From JAICMB01 sp035295125 (GTDB lineage: Bacteria; Acidobacteriota; Terriglobia; Bryobacterales; Bryobacteraceae): DNA of 64,000 bases. Shown here piece after piece: positions 63,251 to 64,000 of the stretch (positions within the stretch are counted from its first letter, which is position 1; the number at the start of each line of letters is the position of its first letter). A program made the position numbers and the translations under genes. The stretch covers positions 26,448 to 90,447 of the forward strand of contig DATGJP010000018.1 of the NCBI GenBank assembly GCA_035295125.1, in the 5' to 3' direction. The notes beneath the pieces are model-generated. The model saw only the letters and a list, made by a program, of their open reading frames with translations. It was not told the origin of the DNA and did no database searches.

Positions 63251-63270
63251 ATTGACAGTTACGTGTCAAT
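63251..63270. promoter_or_regulatory. Possible operator between divergent genes
   Basis: ATTGACA (63251-63257), a 6-bp spacer and TGTCAAT (63264-63270) form a perfect inverted repeat in the gap between two divergent genes. Each arm also holds a TTGACA -35-like hexamer, but no matching -10 is seen at the right distance. A regulator site is possible. Confidence 0.35.
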
Positions 63271-63360
63271 ATGTGAGCCGGCAATCGGATTTTTCAGCCC
63301 TGGCTGCAACACGCGTGGATTTGCCTGCTACAATCGCGTGTGGATCGTCAGTAATAATGT

Positions 63361-64000
63361 ATGTCCGATCTACCCCTTACCCTAGGCTCTCTGAAGCAAA
63401 GCAAGTTCTCCGAAAACCGGTTGGCTCATCGCGCCGTAAAGGATGAGCTTCGACAGAATCTGATCTGCAAGCTGCAGCGGGGCGAGGAACTGTTCCCCGG
63501 CGTGGTCGGCTACGAGGATTCCGTAATCCCGCAACTGGTCAACGCGGTTCTCTCACGGCACAATTTCATTCTGCTGGGGTTGCGCGGCCAGGCGAAGACG
63601 CGCATTATCCGCATGCTCGCGGGGTTGCTGGATGAGTGGGTTCCGTACGTCGCGGGATGTGAGATCCGCGACAATCCCTTCCACCCGATTTGCCGGCGCT
63701 GCAGGGACCTTCTGGAGGGCATGGGGGATGCCACACCGGTCGCATGGCTGGGGCGGGAACACCGCTACGTGGAGAAACTGGCGACTCCCGATGTCACGAT
63801 TGCGGACATGATCGGTGATATCGATCCGATCAAGGCGGCACGGGGCGGGCACGACATTTCGAGCGAGTTGACCGTGCATTACGGGCTCCTGCCACGCGCG
63901 AACCGCGGGATTTTCGCCATCAACGAACTCCCGGACCTGGCTGGGAAGATCCAGGTCGGCCTGTTCAACATCATGCAGGAGGGCGACGTCCAGATTAAGG
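63361..64000 (+). CDS. Magnesium-chelatase-like AAA+ ATPase (N-terminal part)
   Basis: The first 213 codons of a gene that runs past the right edge. The P-loop reads GLRGQAKTR (about residues 74-82), close to the GxxGxxKT of BchI/ChlI and MoxR ATPases. GVVGYEDSVIPQLVNAVLSR precedes it, and ANRGIFAINELPDLAGKIQV, a Walker-B-like stretch, comes after. Between them lie HPICRRC and an upstream Cys (VAGCEIRD), perhaps a small metal site. Homologues in Acidobacteriota are often labelled magnesium chelatase or sigma-54-interacting. They usually act with a VWA protein; the VWA gene here is on the other strand, 3.6 kb away. Confidence 0.85.
   Translation, partial: MSDLPLTLGSLKQSKFSENRLAHRAVKDELRQNLICKLQRGEELFPGVVGYEDSVIPQLVNAVLSRHNFILLGLRGQAKTRIIRMLAGLLDEWVPYVAGCEIRDNPFHPICRRCRDLLEGMGDATPVAWLGREHRYVEKLATPDVTIADMIGDIDPIKAARGGHDISSELTVHYGLLPRANRGIFAINELPDLAGKIQVGLFNIMQEGDVQIK

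Noticed and set aside
1..64000. CRISPR arrays, rRNA genes, complete insertion sequences, phage integrases
   Set aside because: I looked for repeats with regular spacing, transposase or integrase motifs and rRNA-like stretches and found none.

Overview
The window looks like a chromosomal segment of an Acidobacteriota bacterium, most likely of the Solibacter/Bryobacter type. This rests on the gene families, not on a database match: an Oar-like TonB receptor, a CRTAC1/ASPIC protein, a PadR-controlled duplicated permease of the acidobacterial 'ADOP' type, a VWA protein of the acidobacterial VWFA-related type, paired DUF4139 proteins and a YXWGXW protein. The DNA is GC-rich. Genes lie on both strands in short operons.

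Layout. 1-5.5 kb: start of a TonB-dependent receptor (minus) divergent from a LacI-family regulator with a LacI-like operator between them, then a secreted CRTAC1-like protein and a small haem-binding protein. 5.7-25.6 kb: a co-oriented run of 16 tightly packed genes, the most unusual part of the window. It encodes a Ser/Thr kinase, two large TPR proteins, a J-like protein without HPD, GrpE, an Hsp70 with a RanBP2-type zinc finger in place of its interdomain linker, a zinc-ribbon/TM/LysM-like protein, a ClpA/ClpC-like double AAA+ ATPase, a TPR-NERD protein, a sigma factor, a membrane J-protein with HPD, three unrecognised proteins, a VirD4/TraG-like ATPase and a putative lysozyme-like protein. 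It ends at a strong hairpin terminator. It reads as one multi-component machine combining chaperones, an unfoldase, a DNA- or protein-translocating ATPase and a cell-wall enzyme. Its function is unknown to me.

25.8-39.7 kb: accessory metabolism and transport: TauE-like permease divergent from PadR/ADOP with an unusual shared palindrome, two DUF4139 proteins, a metallo-beta-lactamase-fold hydrolase, a GH2 glycosidase, a DHA2 drug exporter and an esterase. 40-45.1 kb: a hybrid histidine kinase with a periplasmic solute-binding sensor, a decayed tRNA-Thr abutting the end of an ATP-dependent DNA ligase, and two inverted copies of a 70-residue AT-hook protein around a 675 bp gene-poor segment. 45.1-50.5 kb: YXWGXW protein, alpha/beta hydrolase, methyltransferase and a nine-haem cytochrome behind a highly structured leader.

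50.6-55.8 kb: a branched-chain amino acid operon, ilvB-ilvN-ilvC-cimA, preceded by a promoter, an Ile/Val/Leu-rich leader peptide and an intrinsic terminator, i.e. a classic attenuator arrangement. CimA would supply 2-oxobutyrate from pyruvate, so the operon supports threonine-independent isoleucine synthesis as well as valine. 55.9-64 kb: NicO-type metal exporter with a His-rich loop, a soluble hybrid histidine kinase, a VWA protein, a 1.1-kresidue secreted protein and the start of a magnesium-chelatase-like AAA+ ATPase running off the right edge.
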